NCBI GenBank assembly: GCA_019359355.1
Contig: JAHHHM010000033.1
Location: 1 to 53,354 of the forward strand
Direction of reading: 5' to 3'
Source of the DNA: Microcoleus vaginatus WJT46-NPBG5
Lineage (GTDB): Bacteria > Cyanobacteriota > Cyanobacteriia > Cyanobacteriales > Oscillatoriaceae
DNA: 53,354 nucleotides
This document shows, piece after piece, positions 9,115 to 18,164 of this stretch (within the stretch, counting starts at the first letter, position 1; each line of letters begins with the position of its first letter). Made by a program: the position numbers and the translations under genes. The notes beneath the pieces are model-generated. The model had not been told where the DNA came from. It worked only from the letters and a program-made list of their open reading frames with translations, and made no database searches.

Positions 9115-9258
9115 GGCACAATAAACTCCAAAATGATATAGTCCAGACCGGCACAAATCAACTTTCAAAACGCGTTGACTCTCAACTAATATTTCCCCAT
9201 GAGAGTTTTGTACGAGCAAATTTTGGCAACTTAAAGGGTGTGAGGATCAAAAATAAAA

Positions 9259-11025
9259 ATGGCAAAAGTTTTGTGGGAATATTTACAATTCATGCCAAGT
9301 GTGGCGTTAACATTGCTCGCGGTTAATGCCGGCGCGACAGTGGCAGCAGAAGCCCTAGCAGATATAGGATTGGCTGACAAAAAAGACGTAACACTTAATG
9401 AGCCGGTCAGCCGTAACCTCCTAGTTCAGGTGCCGGTGAGCCAAAGCCCGACCAATTTACAACCGATTGATCAGTTTAGCCCAGAAGACATCCCCACCGG
9501 CAACGTTAGCGATTTAGAGCAGGTTGACCCGTCCAGCGTCATGGAGCAAGTGACCTCCGTTTCTCAGCTATCCGACGTTCAACCCACAGACTGGGCATTT
9601 CAAGCCTTACAAAATTTGGTTGAGCGATATGGCTGTATCGCAGGATACCCCGATGGCACATTCCGGGGAAACCGCGCCATCACACGATATGAATTTGCTG
9701 CCGGTTTAAATGCCTGCTTAGAAGCCATTACCCAGCTAATTCAGCCAGGGGGAGACTTTGTTAGCAAAGAAGACTTAGCACTCCTCAACCGGCTGCTAGA
9801 GGAATTTCAAGCCGAACTTGCCACCTTGCGGGGTCGGGTTGACGCCTTAGAAGCACGTGCAGATGAACTCGAAGCCAATCAATTTTCCACCACCACCAAA
9901 CTCGACGGAGAAATTATCTTTGCCGCCGTTGATGGGATCGGGCAAGGTTCCAGCAGTGTCCCCCACTTCGGACATCGGACTCGCTTTAACTTAGAAACCA
10001 GCTTCACCGGCGAAGATTTGCTCAGAACCCGGCTCCAACTCGGCAACTTGGATGCCTTATCCCTCAATTCCAACCCGGCACCTGAAGGGGATTTATTTTT
10101 CGCCGCCGATGCTTACGGTGAAAGCGATGGAAATATTTTTAATATAGACGCCCTCCTGTACACATTTCCCTTGGGCGAACGCTTGGAAATGAGCATTATC
10201 GCTAATGCCGGTGCTGCAGATGATTTTGCCAGTACCGTCAACCCGTACCTTGATGGTGATGGCGCATTTGGTGCACTGTCTCGCTTTGCCACCCGCCACC
10301 CTATTTATTACATGATCGGGGGGGCCGGCATTGGGGCGAGGTATGAGTTCAGCGATAACTTAGAACTGAACCTGGGTTATCTGGCTGCTGACGCCTTTGA
10401 TCCCGATCCGGGTTTTGGGTTTTTCAATGGCGCTTACGGGGCAATGGCTCAAGTGCTGATAAAACCCAGCGAAAGATTTAATATCGGCTTAACCTACATC
10501 AATTCCTACAACAACGAAATGGGTGCCGGTAGTAACCGCGCTAATTTGCGAACAGTTTTGGGAAATGAAGCTGATTTGGATTTGCCAATTATCAGTAATG
10601 CCTTCGGGATTGAAGCCAATTGGCAACTCAGCAAGCGCTTTGTTGTGGGCGGTTGGCTTGGCTACGTCAACAAAAGTGTTCTCTCTACACTCGGCGGACA
10701 AATTGATCGCGGTGATATGGAAATTTGGAATGCCAATCTTAACTTTGTCTTTCCCGATTTGGGTAAAGAAGGGAATTTGGCAGCTATCATCCTGGGTGTA
10801 GAGCCGATGGTTCGCAATTCTAGCGTAAGTGCCGCTGTCCCCGGACTGCCTGATGTATTTGGCACAGATAAGGACACATCCCTCCACATAGAGGCTTTAT
10901 ATCAGTATCAGGTGACAGATAACATCCTCATTACTCCCGGTGTTATTTGGTTGACTGCGCCCGATCACAACAATGATAATGAAGATATTGTGATTGGGAC
11001 GATCCGGACAACCTTTACTTTTTAG
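9259..11025 (+). CDS. Iron-uptake-type SLH-domain outer membrane porin
   Basis: A 588-residue protein with a hydrophobic N-terminal export signal ending near AAEAL, a linker, and an S-layer homology domain at about 108-160 (DWAFQALQNLVERYGC, then GYPDGTFRGNRAITRYEFA) that anchors to the cell wall. A short coiled coil follows (about 175-212), then a beta-barrel region of alternating residues ending in phenylalanine (TFTF), as expected of an OprB-like outer-membrane barrel. Cyanobacterial porins of this architecture are linked to iron and other inorganic ion uptake. The Fur-box-like site about 145 bp upstream supports iron control. A long inverted repeat follows the gene. Confidence 0.9.
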   Translation: MAKVLWEYLQFMPSVALTLLAVNAGATVAAEALADIGLADKKDVTLNEPVSRNLLVQVPVSQSPTNLQPIDQFSPEDIPTGNVSDLEQVDPSSVMEQVTSVSQLSDVQPTDWAFQALQNLVERYGCIAGYPDGTFRGNRAITRYEFAAGLNACLEAITQLIQPGGDFVSKEDLALLNRLLEEFQAELATLRGRVDALEARADELEANQFSTTTKLDGEIIFAAVDGIGQGSSSVPHFGHRTRFNLETSFTGEDLLRTRLQLGNLDALSLNSNPAPEGDLFFAADAYGESDGNIFNIDALLYTFPLGERLEMSIIANAGAADDFASTVNPYLDGDGAFGALSRFATRHPIYYMIGGAGIGARYEFSDNLELNLGYLAADAFDPDPGFGFFNGAYGAMAQVLIKPSERFNIGLTYINSYNNEMGAGSNRANLRTVLGNEADLDLPIISNAFGIEANWQLSKRFVVGGWLGYVNKSVLSTLGGQIDRGDMEIWNANLNFVFPDLGKEGNLAAIILGVEPMVRNSSVSAAVPGLPDVFGTDKDTSLHIEALYQYQVTDNILITPGVIWLTAPDHNNDNEDIVIGTIRTTFTF

Positions 11026-11051
11026 GTTTCCATTCTTTTGAATTGTTGAGA

Positions 11052-11203
11052 TTTGGATGAATGAGCCGGAAGATAAAAATACTTAACGGGCAAGTCATAA
11101 ACTGGCGATGAGGCAACTTGTCAGATTCACAAATTTGTGGCTCAGGCTTTAACGTATCTCCTTGTCTCAACCAAGTTTTCTTATGCCGGCTCATTCATCC
11201 AAA
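11052..11203. repeat. Perfect 18-bp inverted repeat enclosing 116 nt
   Basis: TTTGGATGAATGAGCCGG (11052-11069) is repeated as its exact complement at 11186-11203. The 116-nt interior has further possible pairing (CAAGT near 11092 with ACTTG near 11116) and no convincing gene. It could be a structured 3' end of the porin transcript, a small RNA, or a MITE-like element. No target-site duplication was recognised. Confidence 0.7.
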
Positions 11204-11253
11204 AGCAACCATAAGCCATAATAGAATTATCTGCAAAAAACCTGAACAAACTT

Positions 11254-11823
11254 ATGGTAGAAACTCAAGTTTTATTAGAAATTTCCCCAAAATTACCTGA
11301 AAAAGAATTCCTGTCTTTAGAAGACTTTTTGAGCCATCCCCCTGAGAGAATGGAGTGGGTTGACGGCAAACTGGTAGAGAAAACAGGTATGACATCCAAG
11401 CATGGCGCAGCTCAAGCTAAACTGGCTCGTTACTGGGGAAATTATATGAGCTCCAACGCAGCGGGGGGCGAAGTTTATACAGAAACACTTTGTCGGACTC
11501 GCAAGCAAGCTCGTCGTCCTGATGTTGCTTATATCACGCCTGAAGTTTTACAAGAGTTAGGCAGCAATTTTACGGTCTTCCCCCAAAGTTTCCCCCTCAT
11601 TGCTGAAATTGCGTCTCCCGATGACAGTGCTGAAGAGCTATTTGCAAAAGCCAAAGAATATTTAGAAGCCGGCTGTTTAGAAGTTTGGTTGTTGTTTCCT
11701 GAAGCTCAATTAATTATGATTTACACAAAACAGAGCTGGCTGTTATTTACTGCCGATGAAGTGGTGAACACTCAAACGATTTTACAAGGCTTTAATGTGG
11801 CAGTGAGTGAATTGCTCGCTTAA
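11254..11823 (+). CDS. Uma2 family endonuclease-like protein (DUF820)
   Basis: A 189-residue member of the Uma2 family, which has the PD-(D/E)XK nuclease fold and is greatly expanded in cyanobacteria. Typical landmarks are seen: LSLEDFLSHPPERMEWVDGK near the N-terminus, the acidic RRPDVAYI strand in the middle, and PLIAEIASPDDSAEELFAKA followed by YLEAGCLEVWLL. Cellular function is not established for most members. The gene stands alone just after the inverted repeat. Confidence 0.88.
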   Translation: MVETQVLLEISPKLPEKEFLSLEDFLSHPPERMEWVDGKLVEKTGMTSKHGAAQAKLARYWGNYMSSNAAGGEVYTETLCRTRKQARRPDVAYITPEVLQELGSNFTVFPQSFPLIAEIASPDDSAEELFAKAKEYLEAGCLEVWLLFPEAQLIMIYTKQSWLLFTADEVVNTQTILQGFNVAVSELLA

Positions 11824-12062
11824 TTTATATTATGTAATTTTTATTTAAATAAATTCAGGAATAGCTCCTGGAAAATCTAGTTTCCCTAACACAAAATGTC
11901 AGCAATGCCGCCACCGGCCTGAAAATCTTGCCGACCCCACAAAAGCTTTGATGTAAAGATTCGTAAAATTTTAAACATTTTCAGTAAAAGGGAAAGCCGG
12001 TCACGGCCACAGGCGTAAATTTACAGGCTCGACCGCGATAAGATAGCAATAAAACTACTGAA

Positions 12063-13844
12063 GTGAGGGGCCAGATTTCCTGGTCAAAAGCGCCTATCGA
12101 AACCATCTACGGCAACCTGCAAGGTCTAAAATCCAGCCAGCTTAAACAGCTACAAAAGCTTTACCATCAGCGGCTACCGGCCAACTTCATCACAACAGCC
12201 GAATTTGCCCAGCGAGTGGCCGCGATCAGCACAGAAATTGGTCAGCCGGTGTCTGCCTACATCAACCGGCGCGGACAGTTGATTCGAGTTGGCGTTGGTA
12301 CACCTCGCCAAACGCAAATCCCGCCGCTAGAATTACCCCGTTATGGTGCCGGTCGTCTCAGTGGTATCCGCTGCATTGCCACGCAACTAAAGCCGGCTGC
12401 ACCCGACGAAGCGGCCCTCACTGCAATGGCCATTCAACGGCTGGACGTATTGGTACTTCTCACCCTCACCGGCGCAGGTTTTGAACGTCGGGGTGGGGGT
12501 GCCACCGGCTATGTAAAAGAAACCTACTTGGCGCATCTCGTGACCCAGGAAGCGGGGGAGACGGGAAGAGGTGGAGACGGGGAGAAAGAGAATCTTTCCA
12601 TTGAACACTCTGTTCTTAGCACCTTTGTGTCGCCGCCGATGAGTCTCGACGTTCTGGCTAACCAAGACTTCCTCGACTTGGTGGAAGGACTCGAAGCTGA
12701 GTTTGAGCGAGAATTTGTTGCCCAACAGGTAGACGCCGATCATGATCGGGTACTATTGGTGGGCGTAATCACTGGCGACAGTACACCTCAGCGGTTTCAA
12801 GATGGTTTGGCGGAACTGGCGCGGTTGGTGGATACTGCCGGCGGCCAAGTGCTGCAAACCGTTCAGCAGAAGCGTCCCCGCCCTCATCCGCAAACAGTGG
12901 TGGGCGAAGGTAAAGTTCAAGAAATTGCCTTGGCAGCCCAAACAGTCGGGGCTAACCTAATCGTGTTTGATCGCGAACTCTCGCCGGCACAAGTGAGAAA
13001 CTTGGAAATTCAAATCGGCATTCGCGTTGTTGATCGCACAGAAGTGATTTTAGATATTTTTGCTCAACGTGCCGGCACCGGCGCAGGTAAATTGCAAGTC
13101 GAATTGGCCCAGTTGGAATATATGCTGCCCCGCCTCACCGGCAGAGGTCAAGCTATGTCCCGTTTGGGCGGTGGTATCGGCACCAGAGGGCCAGGTGAAA
13201 CGAAACTTGAAACTGAACGCCGGTCAATTCAGCGCCGCATTGCCCGACTGCAACAGGAAGTGAACCAGTTGCAAGCCCATCGATCCCGGTTAAGAAACCG
13301 CCGGCAGCATGAAGACGTGCCCTCGGTGGCGATTGTGGGTTATACCAATGCCGGTAAATCTACGCTGCTTAATGTGCTAACGAATGCGGGAGTTTATACC
13401 GCTGACCAACTATTTGCCACCCTTGACCCCACAACTCGGCGCTTAGTGATTCCCGATGCTGTCACCAGTGAACCGAGATCCATTGTAATAACGGATACAG
13501 TCGGTTTTATTCACGAATTGCCGCCGGCCCTGATAGATGCCTTCCGCGCCACTTTGGAGGAAGTTACCGAAGCTGACGCTTTGCTGCATTTAGTGGATTT
13601 GTCCCATCCGGCTTGGCACAGTCAGATTCGCTCTGTGATGGCAATTTTGGCTGAAATGCCCGTGACACCCGGGCCGGCACTGGTTGCATTTAATAAGATT
13701 GATCGTGTTGATGGAGATACTTTGGCCCTAGCCCATGAGGAATTTCCCCAGGCTGTATTCATCTCAGCAGCCAATGCTTTGGGCTTAGAAACTCTGCGGC
13801 AACGACTTGCCCAACTCATTCACTACGCGGCTGCACCTGAGTAA
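12063..13844 (+). CDS. hflX: Ribosome-associated GTPase HflX
   Basis: HflX is a GTPase that binds and splits stalled 70S ribosomes. The protein has an N-terminal HflX domain, the hallmark glycine-rich loop with GPGETKLETERR, a coiled coil, and a G domain with Walker A GYTNAGKST (K432), a DTVGF switch-like G3 motif and an NKID G4 motif. At 593 residues it is longer than bacterial HflX; cyanobacterial forms carry an N-terminal extension. In addition a Gly/Glu-rich segment at about 160-190 is encoded by low-complexity G-rich DNA (12540-12640). The GTG start at 12063 is the first usable codon in frame; a later start is possible. Confidence 0.95.
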   Translation: MRGQISWSKAPIETIYGNLQGLKSSQLKQLQKLYHQRLPANFITTAEFAQRVAAISTEIGQPVSAYINRRGQLIRVGVGTPRQTQIPPLELPRYGAGRLSGIRCIATQLKPAAPDEAALTAMAIQRLDVLVLLTLTGAGFERRGGGATGYVKETYLAHLVTQEAGETGRGGDGEKENLSIEHSVLSTFVSPPMSLDVLANQDFLDLVEGLEAEFEREFVAQQVDADHDRVLLVGVITGDSTPQRFQDGLAELARLVDTAGGQVLQTVQQKRPRPHPQTVVGEGKVQEIALAAQTVGANLIVFDRELSPAQVRNLEIQIGIRVVDRTEVILDIFAQRAGTGAGKLQVELAQLEYMLPRLTGRGQAMSRLGGGIGTRGPGETKLETERRSIQRRIARLQQEVNQLQAHRSRLRNRRQHEDVPSVAIVGYTNAGKSTLLNVLTNAGVYTADQLFATLDPTTRRLVIPDAVTSEPRSIVITDTVGFIHELPPALIDAFRATLEEVTEADALLHLVDLSHPAWHSQIRSVMAILAEMPVTPGPALVAFNKIDRVDGDTLALAHEEFPQAVFISAANALGLETLRQRLAQLIHYAAAPE

Positions 13845-14083
13845 ATTTATTGAAGAGTCCGGCTGAAAATCACCCTTAAGTAGGATTACTGAGACTGCTG
13901 TAAACCCCAATAATGTTTATCAGCGAACTTAAATTTGCTTCCACTGCAACTAAGTAATATTACTTATGAGACGTTGATGTGGCAATATCTGGCGCTAAGT
14001 ATAAACTTCCGTCAAAGGTTACAAAGCATTTGGTCAGATTTTTCCACGTCTCAGAATAGTCCGGTAATCAACCGTGTAGAAAG

Positions 14084-14884
14084 ATGTTTAGGCAACCTTT
14101 AAAACTCGCCATTGGTGCCGCTGTTCTCGCTACAACTGGAATCTCAGCGATGGCGCTGGCTGCCCCGGCTTCAGCTTTTACCCTCAATGCCGATCGCATT
14201 GAAATTGATGCTACTAAAGATGTTATCGGTAGCACTTTCACAACGACCTTTGATGGTAATGTCAATAACCAGAGGGTTGCCGGTCTTTCCTCAGAAGCAG
14301 TTTGGACATTTCTAGGCATCACAAACACTGGCGATAAAACCGAGGCGAGCTTTGAAATTACCCTTGAAAATACTTCGAGCAATGGCATCCTGTCCAGAAC
14401 CTCTGCTTTGGGTTTCAATGTGACGGATTTAGAGGGCAATCAACTTGACTTGCTGGGTGTTGGAAGTGCCGGCGGCAGTGGGAACACCCATTCCACCGGG
14501 CTATTTGCAAACGATTACACTGGCAGCTTTTCCAATGAGTTTGGCCCAATAGATGTCTGCTTTACCGGCAGCAGTAGCTGTGAGGAAGACAGCAACGGCG
14601 GTGTTGACAACGATCCCAACACGCGGCTTGCCCAGAAAGCCAGTTTTACAACTACCTTGGCTTTCGAGGGTTCTGTTAACAAGTTTGCTCTAAATAACTT
14701 TGGCATAAGCTATCAAAGCATTAACGGCGAAGGTCATGTGGATGCCGGTGGGACAGGTAAATTTATATACGTTCAGTCTTCGGATAAACAAACCATTCCT
14801 GAACCCGGTACACTCGCTGCAGTCTTACTCACAGGACTGGCGATCTTCACCCAGCGACGCAAACGACAACCCGTCGCCTCGTAA
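14084..14884 (+). CDS. PEP-CTERM sorting domain protein
   Basis: The 266-residue protein has a signal peptide (positive start, hydrophobic core, cleavage likely after APASA near residue 31) and a C-terminal PEP-CTERM signal: IPEPGT, a hydrophobic segment and an RRKR basic tail. Such tails are recognised by exosortase and the proteins are exported. The middle is a beta-rich, Ser/Thr/Gly-rich domain with a cysteine pair around CFTGSSSCEEDSNGG. The substrate or role is unknown. No exosortase gene is in the window. Confidence 0.88.
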   Translation: MFRQPLKLAIGAAVLATTGISAMALAAPASAFTLNADRIEIDATKDVIGSTFTTTFDGNVNNQRVAGLSSEAVWTFLGITNTGDKTEASFEITLENTSSNGILSRTSALGFNVTDLEGNQLDLLGVGSAGGSGNTHSTGLFANDYTGSFSNEFGPIDVCFTGSSSCEEDSNGGVDNDPNTRLAQKASFTTTLAFEGSVNKFALNNFGISYQSINGEGHVDAGGTGKFIYVQSSDKQTIPEPGTLAAVLLTGLAIFTQRRKRQPVAS

Positions 14885-14921
14885 CTGTCAGCCAAAACTT
14901 GTTCTATTTAAAAATAACTTT

Positions 14922-14955
14922 GCCCCCTCTAATCTTAAACAGGGGCTTTTGTTTT
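14922..14955 (+). terminator. Possible intrinsic terminator after the PEP-CTERM gene
   Basis: GCCCC (14922-14926) pairs with GGGGC (14942-14946) across a 15-nt loop, and TTTTGTTTTT follows. The stem is short but the U-rich tail is good. Confidence 0.5.
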
Positions 14956-15089
14956 TATCTGTAAGACTTTTCTTTATGCAACATCGGCAATTTTTAACAA
15001 TCGGCTAAACTTTGACTAGAGCGAGGTTAAACACCAGAGGCATCCGCCGTTTACAATTATAAAAATAAAACTTAAACGATGAGGATACG

Positions 15090-15344
15090 ATGACTCCTAA
15101 AGTAGAAATCTATACCTGGAGAACCTGCCCTTTCTGCATCCGCGCTAAGGACTTGCTGAAAAAGAAAAACGTTGAGTATATAGAATACAGCATTGATGGA
15201 GATGAAGACGCGCGAGATGCAATGGCCCAACGAGCCAATGGCCGGCGCAGTGTTCCGCAAATTTTTATCAATGACCGGCACATCGGCGGTTGCGACGATA
15301 TTCATGCGCTGAACGCCCAAGGCAAACTTGATGAACTCCTCTAA
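15090..15344 (+). CDS. grxC: Glutaredoxin 3
   Basis: An 84-residue dithiol glutaredoxin that reduces disulfides and glutathione-mixed disulfides with glutathione. The active site TCPFC places the cysteines at 13 and 16. The cis-proline segment SVPQIFI and the GGCDDIHAL glutathione-binding motif follow. The start is supported by a GAGGA ribosome site just upstream. It precedes gshB by 140 bp, a pairing common in cyanobacteria that joins glutathione use to glutathione synthesis, although a hairpin separates them here. Confidence 0.95.
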   Translation: MTPKVEIYTWRTCPFCIRAKDLLKKKNVEYIEYSIDGDEDARDAMAQRANGRRSVPQIFINDRHIGGCDDIHALNAQGKLDELL

Positions 15345-15386
15345 CAGCCTTCAGCCCAGTCTCAAGGCTTCTTAAACAAGGTAATA

Positions 15387-15414
15387 AGAGCGATCTCTGC
15401 GAGGAGATCGCTCT
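15387..15414 (+). terminator. Perfect 11-bp hairpin between grxC and gshB
   Basis: AGAGCGATCTC (15387-15397) and its complement GAGATCGCTCT (15404-15414) surround a 6-nt loop. Only a short T run (TTCG) follows, so it may be a partial terminator or an RNA-stability element that uncouples grxC from gshB expression. Confidence 0.55.
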
Positions 15415-15484
15415 TTCGTGTCGAAGCGTGTAATAAACTAGGGAACGCTGCACGCGCTCATGCACGATTCAGAGGAAACTAGGC

Positions 15485-16492
15485 GTGAAACTTGCCTTTA
15501 TCATAGACCCGCTCAAACAGCTCGATCCCGGTCACGATACCAGCGTGGCACTCATGGAGGCAGCTCAAGCACTGGGACACGAAGTTTGGGTGACACAAGC
15601 GAATCATTTAAGCGTCGTGGGTGGCAAAGCTTATGCCATCCTCGAACAGGTGAAGCTGACACCCGTGGAGTTGGGCGAGGCTGGATGGATAAAAGTACCC
15701 GACTGGTACGATGTGGGAGAGCGGACGTTACAGCCGCTTGAGGAAATGGATGCAGTTCTCATGCGTACCGATCCGCCGGTGAACGTTCCTTACCTCTACG
15801 CAACTTACATTTTGGATTACATTGACCCGACTAAAACCTTAGTGATTAATTCTCCAAAAGGGTTGCGTGCTGCCAATGAAAAAATGTATGCTTTGCAATT
15901 TACGGAAGCAATTCCCGAAACGATTGTTAGCCAAGATAAATCAGTCATTCGAGAATTTTTAGACCGCAAAGGCTCGGCAGTTCTTAAACCTTTGGGGGGT
16001 AAAGCCGGCGAAGGAATTTTATTTTTACAACCGAACGATCCTAACTTCAATTCTTTAATTGAAATTAGCACCCAAAACAGTAAAACTCCCGTCATGGTTC
16101 AAACCTATCTGCCGGCAGCTAAGGAGGGAGACAAACGAATTGTCTTGCTCAATGGCAACCCCATTGGTGCTGTAAATCGGATTCCCACCGGCAGCGAATT
16201 TCGTGGCAACATGGCTGTGGGTGGCAGAGTGGCTAAAACTGAAATTACCGAACGAGAATACCAGATGTGCACTTACCTCGCGCCAAAACTGCGCGAAGAT
16301 GGGTTAGTGTTTGTTGGCATTGATGTCATAGGCGGGTACTTAACCGAAGTGAATGTCACCAGTCCAACCGGCGTTCGCGAAATTGATCGGCTTGATAACG
16401 TTCGCTTGGGACATCAAGTAATTGAATGGGTAGAAGAAGCTAGCGCCGCCCTAAAAAGCCAACAGAAAGGAAATCCCCAGGAGAGCCGGTGA
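15485..16492 (+). CDS. gshB: Glutathione synthetase
   Basis: This ATP-grasp enzyme joins glycine to gamma-glutamylcysteine to make glutathione. The 335-residue length and motifs fit bacterial GshB: the N-terminal substrate domain (FIIDPLKQLDPGHDTS), MRTDPPVN, the glycine-rich ATP loop KPLGGKAGEGI, and the C-terminal NVTSPTGVREI that holds metal and substrate. It uses a GTG start (15485) with GAGGAA about 8 nt upstream. Its stop overlaps the next gene's ATG by one base (TGATG), so the two are translationally coupled. Confidence 0.95.
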   Translation: MKLAFIIDPLKQLDPGHDTSVALMEAAQALGHEVWVTQANHLSVVGGKAYAILEQVKLTPVELGEAGWIKVPDWYDVGERTLQPLEEMDAVLMRTDPPVNVPYLYATYILDYIDPTKTLVINSPKGLRAANEKMYALQFTEAIPETIVSQDKSVIREFLDRKGSAVLKPLGGKAGEGILFLQPNDPNFNSLIEISTQNSKTPVMVQTYLPAAKEGDKRIVLLNGNPIGAVNRIPTGSEFRGNMAVGGRVAKTEITEREYQMCTYLAPKLREDGLVFVGIDVIGGYLTEVNVTSPTGVREIDRLDNVRLGHQVIEWVEEASAALKSQQKGNPQESR

Positions 16493-16983
16493 TGGCGGAA
16501 GAAAACAAAAACGAATTGGCCCGAACATGGGCAATGCTTTGTCATCTCTCTTCGCTTTTGTGGATACCATTATCACTTTCTATAATATTGCTGGTTGGCA
16601 TTCCCATTCCCCTAATTTTTCTCAACATTTTAGGGCCGCTTATTATTTGGATGTTGAAGAAAAAGCAACACCCCTTGATTGATGCCCACGGCAAGGAATC
16701 TTTAAACTTTCAAATTACCATGCTCCTCTACAGTCTCGTTATTGGCTTTGTATTGTTGCTAAGCGTGGGGAGTTGTTGGCTGGGATTTAGCACCAATTCC
16801 AGTGCGATTTTAGGGTTTGTTGGTTTAGGGCTAATCGTTGCTGGCGTAGGACTGGCAATTCTAGGAGGGTTGATGGGCTTGATTCTTTGGCTAGGGCAGT
16901 TACTTTTGACCCTATTTGCGTCCATTAAAGCCAAAAAAGGTGAGCTTTACCGTTATCCCTACACCATTCGGTTGTTGAGGTAG
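16492..16983 (+). CDS. DUF4870 / Tic20-like small membrane protein
   Basis: A 163-residue protein with four hydrophobic segments and the pattern NELARTWAMLCHLSSLLW followed by HPLIDAHGKESLNFQIT, characteristic of DUF4870 membrane proteins, which share features with Tic20. Function is unknown. The ATG at 16492 is preferred to the in-frame GTG at 16489 because CAGGAGA lies about 8 nt upstream. It overlaps the gshB stop by one base and ends 4 bp before the oxidoreductase gene, so it sits inside a gshB-DUF4870-oxidoreductase operon. Confidence 0.82.
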   Translation: MAEENKNELARTWAMLCHLSSLLWIPLSLSIILLVGIPIPLIFLNILGPLIIWMLKKKQHPLIDAHGKESLNFQITMLLYSLVIGFVLLLSVGSCWLGFSTNSSAILGFVGLGLIVAGVGLAILGGLMGLILWLGQLLLTLFASIKAKKGELYRYPYTIRLLR

Positions 16984-16987
16984 ATCA

Positions 16988-18127
16988 ATGTTTTCTTCTT
17001 CCAGTTCTTCCCCAGAAAAGCCAGTCATCGGCGTAGCAATTGCCGGCACCGGCTTTGGTCAAAAAGTCCATATGCCGGCATTTCAAGAACACCATCGAAC
17101 GCAGGTGGTAGCAATTTACAACCGGCAGATTGATAAGGCAAAAGCAATTGCAGATGCTCAAAAAATACCCCATGCTTGTGATACAATAGAAGAACTTATT
17201 GCCTTGCCAGAAGTGAATGCGGTTAGCATCTCAACGCCCCCGTTTTTGCACTATGAAATGGCGAAGCAGGTATTGAGTGCCGGCAAACATCTCTTCTTAG
17301 AAAAACCCACAACTCTGGCAGCAAAAGAGGCGCGAGAATTGTACAAATTGGCAGAATCTACCGGCGCAATCGCCGCAATGGATTTTGAATTTCGCTTTGT
17401 GCCGGCGTGGCAGCATTTTGCTGAACTGCTGTCAGAAGGCTATGTGGGGCAGACGCGTCTGATTAAAATAGATTGGTTAGTTGCCAGCCGCGCGGATGCC
17501 AGCCGGCCTTGGAATTGGTACGCCCAGAAAGAGAAAGGGGGCGGTGCGCTAGGTGCAATCGGCTCCCACAGTTTCGACTATATTAGCTGGTTGTTTGGGC
17601 CGGTGCGCCGGTTGTGCGCCCAGCTAAGCACAGCAATTCCTGCACGCCCCGATCCGTCTGCCGGTGGGGAATTCAAGCCGGTGGATGCGGATGATACTTG
17701 CACGCTGATGCTTGAGATGGCAGACGGCACACCCTGTCAGGTTTGCCTGAGTTCCGTGGCGTATCAGGGACGTGGGCATTGGGTAGAGGTGTACGGAGAT
17801 CGCGGTACTTTAGTTTTAGGCAGTGACAACCAGCAGGATTATGTACACGGATTTCGGCTGTGGGGAAGTCAGGCTGGACAACCCTTAGCGGCGATTGAAG
17901 TTCCACAGCGGCTGGAATTTCCCCGTACCTACCCCGACGGGCGGATCGCGCCCATCGTTCGGGTGATCGATCATTGGGTGCAAGCGATTGATCGGGACAC
18001 TTCACCCCGATCTGGATTGCGCGAGGGGGTTTACTCGCAGCTATTAATGGATTTAACACAAGAATCTCACGCCACCGGCTGTTGGGTGGATGTGCCGGCG
18101 CTGGAAGATTTTTTGGCCGCAGGTTGA
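16988..18127 (+). CDS. Gfo/Idh/MocA family oxidoreductase
   Basis: A 379-residue NAD(P)-dependent oxidoreductase. The N-terminal Rossmann fold has the dinucleotide loop GTGFGQ. The segment AGKHLFLEKPTTL holds the conserved EKP motif, whose lysine takes part in catalysis in this family. A C-terminal GFO-like beta domain follows, with GGGALGAIGSHSFDYISWL near its start. Substrates in this family are usually sugars, inositols or related polyols; biliverdin reductase is a distant relative. The substrate here cannot be deduced. It begins 4 bp after the DUF4870 gene. Confidence 0.9.
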   Translation: MFSSSSSSPEKPVIGVAIAGTGFGQKVHMPAFQEHHRTQVVAIYNRQIDKAKAIADAQKIPHACDTIEELIALPEVNAVSISTPPFLHYEMAKQVLSAGKHLFLEKPTTLAAKEARELYKLAESTGAIAAMDFEFRFVPAWQHFAELLSEGYVGQTRLIKIDWLVASRADASRPWNWYAQKEKGGGALGAIGSHSFDYISWLFGPVRRLCAQLSTAIPARPDPSAGGEFKPVDADDTCTLMLEMADGTPCQVCLSSVAYQGRGHWVEVYGDRGTLVLGSDNQQDYVHGFRLWGSQAGQPLAAIEVPQRLEFPRTYPDGRIAPIVRVIDHWVQAIDRDTSPRSGLREGVYSQLLMDLTQESHATGCWVDVPALEDFLAAG

Positions 18128-18164
18128 TAGTTCAATCGGATTTATTCTTTCTACGGCACCTTAA

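Noticed and set aside
11118-11300. 60-codon frame across the inverted repeat
   Set aside because: It runs through one arm of the repeat into the Uma2 gene in another frame and is not protein-like.
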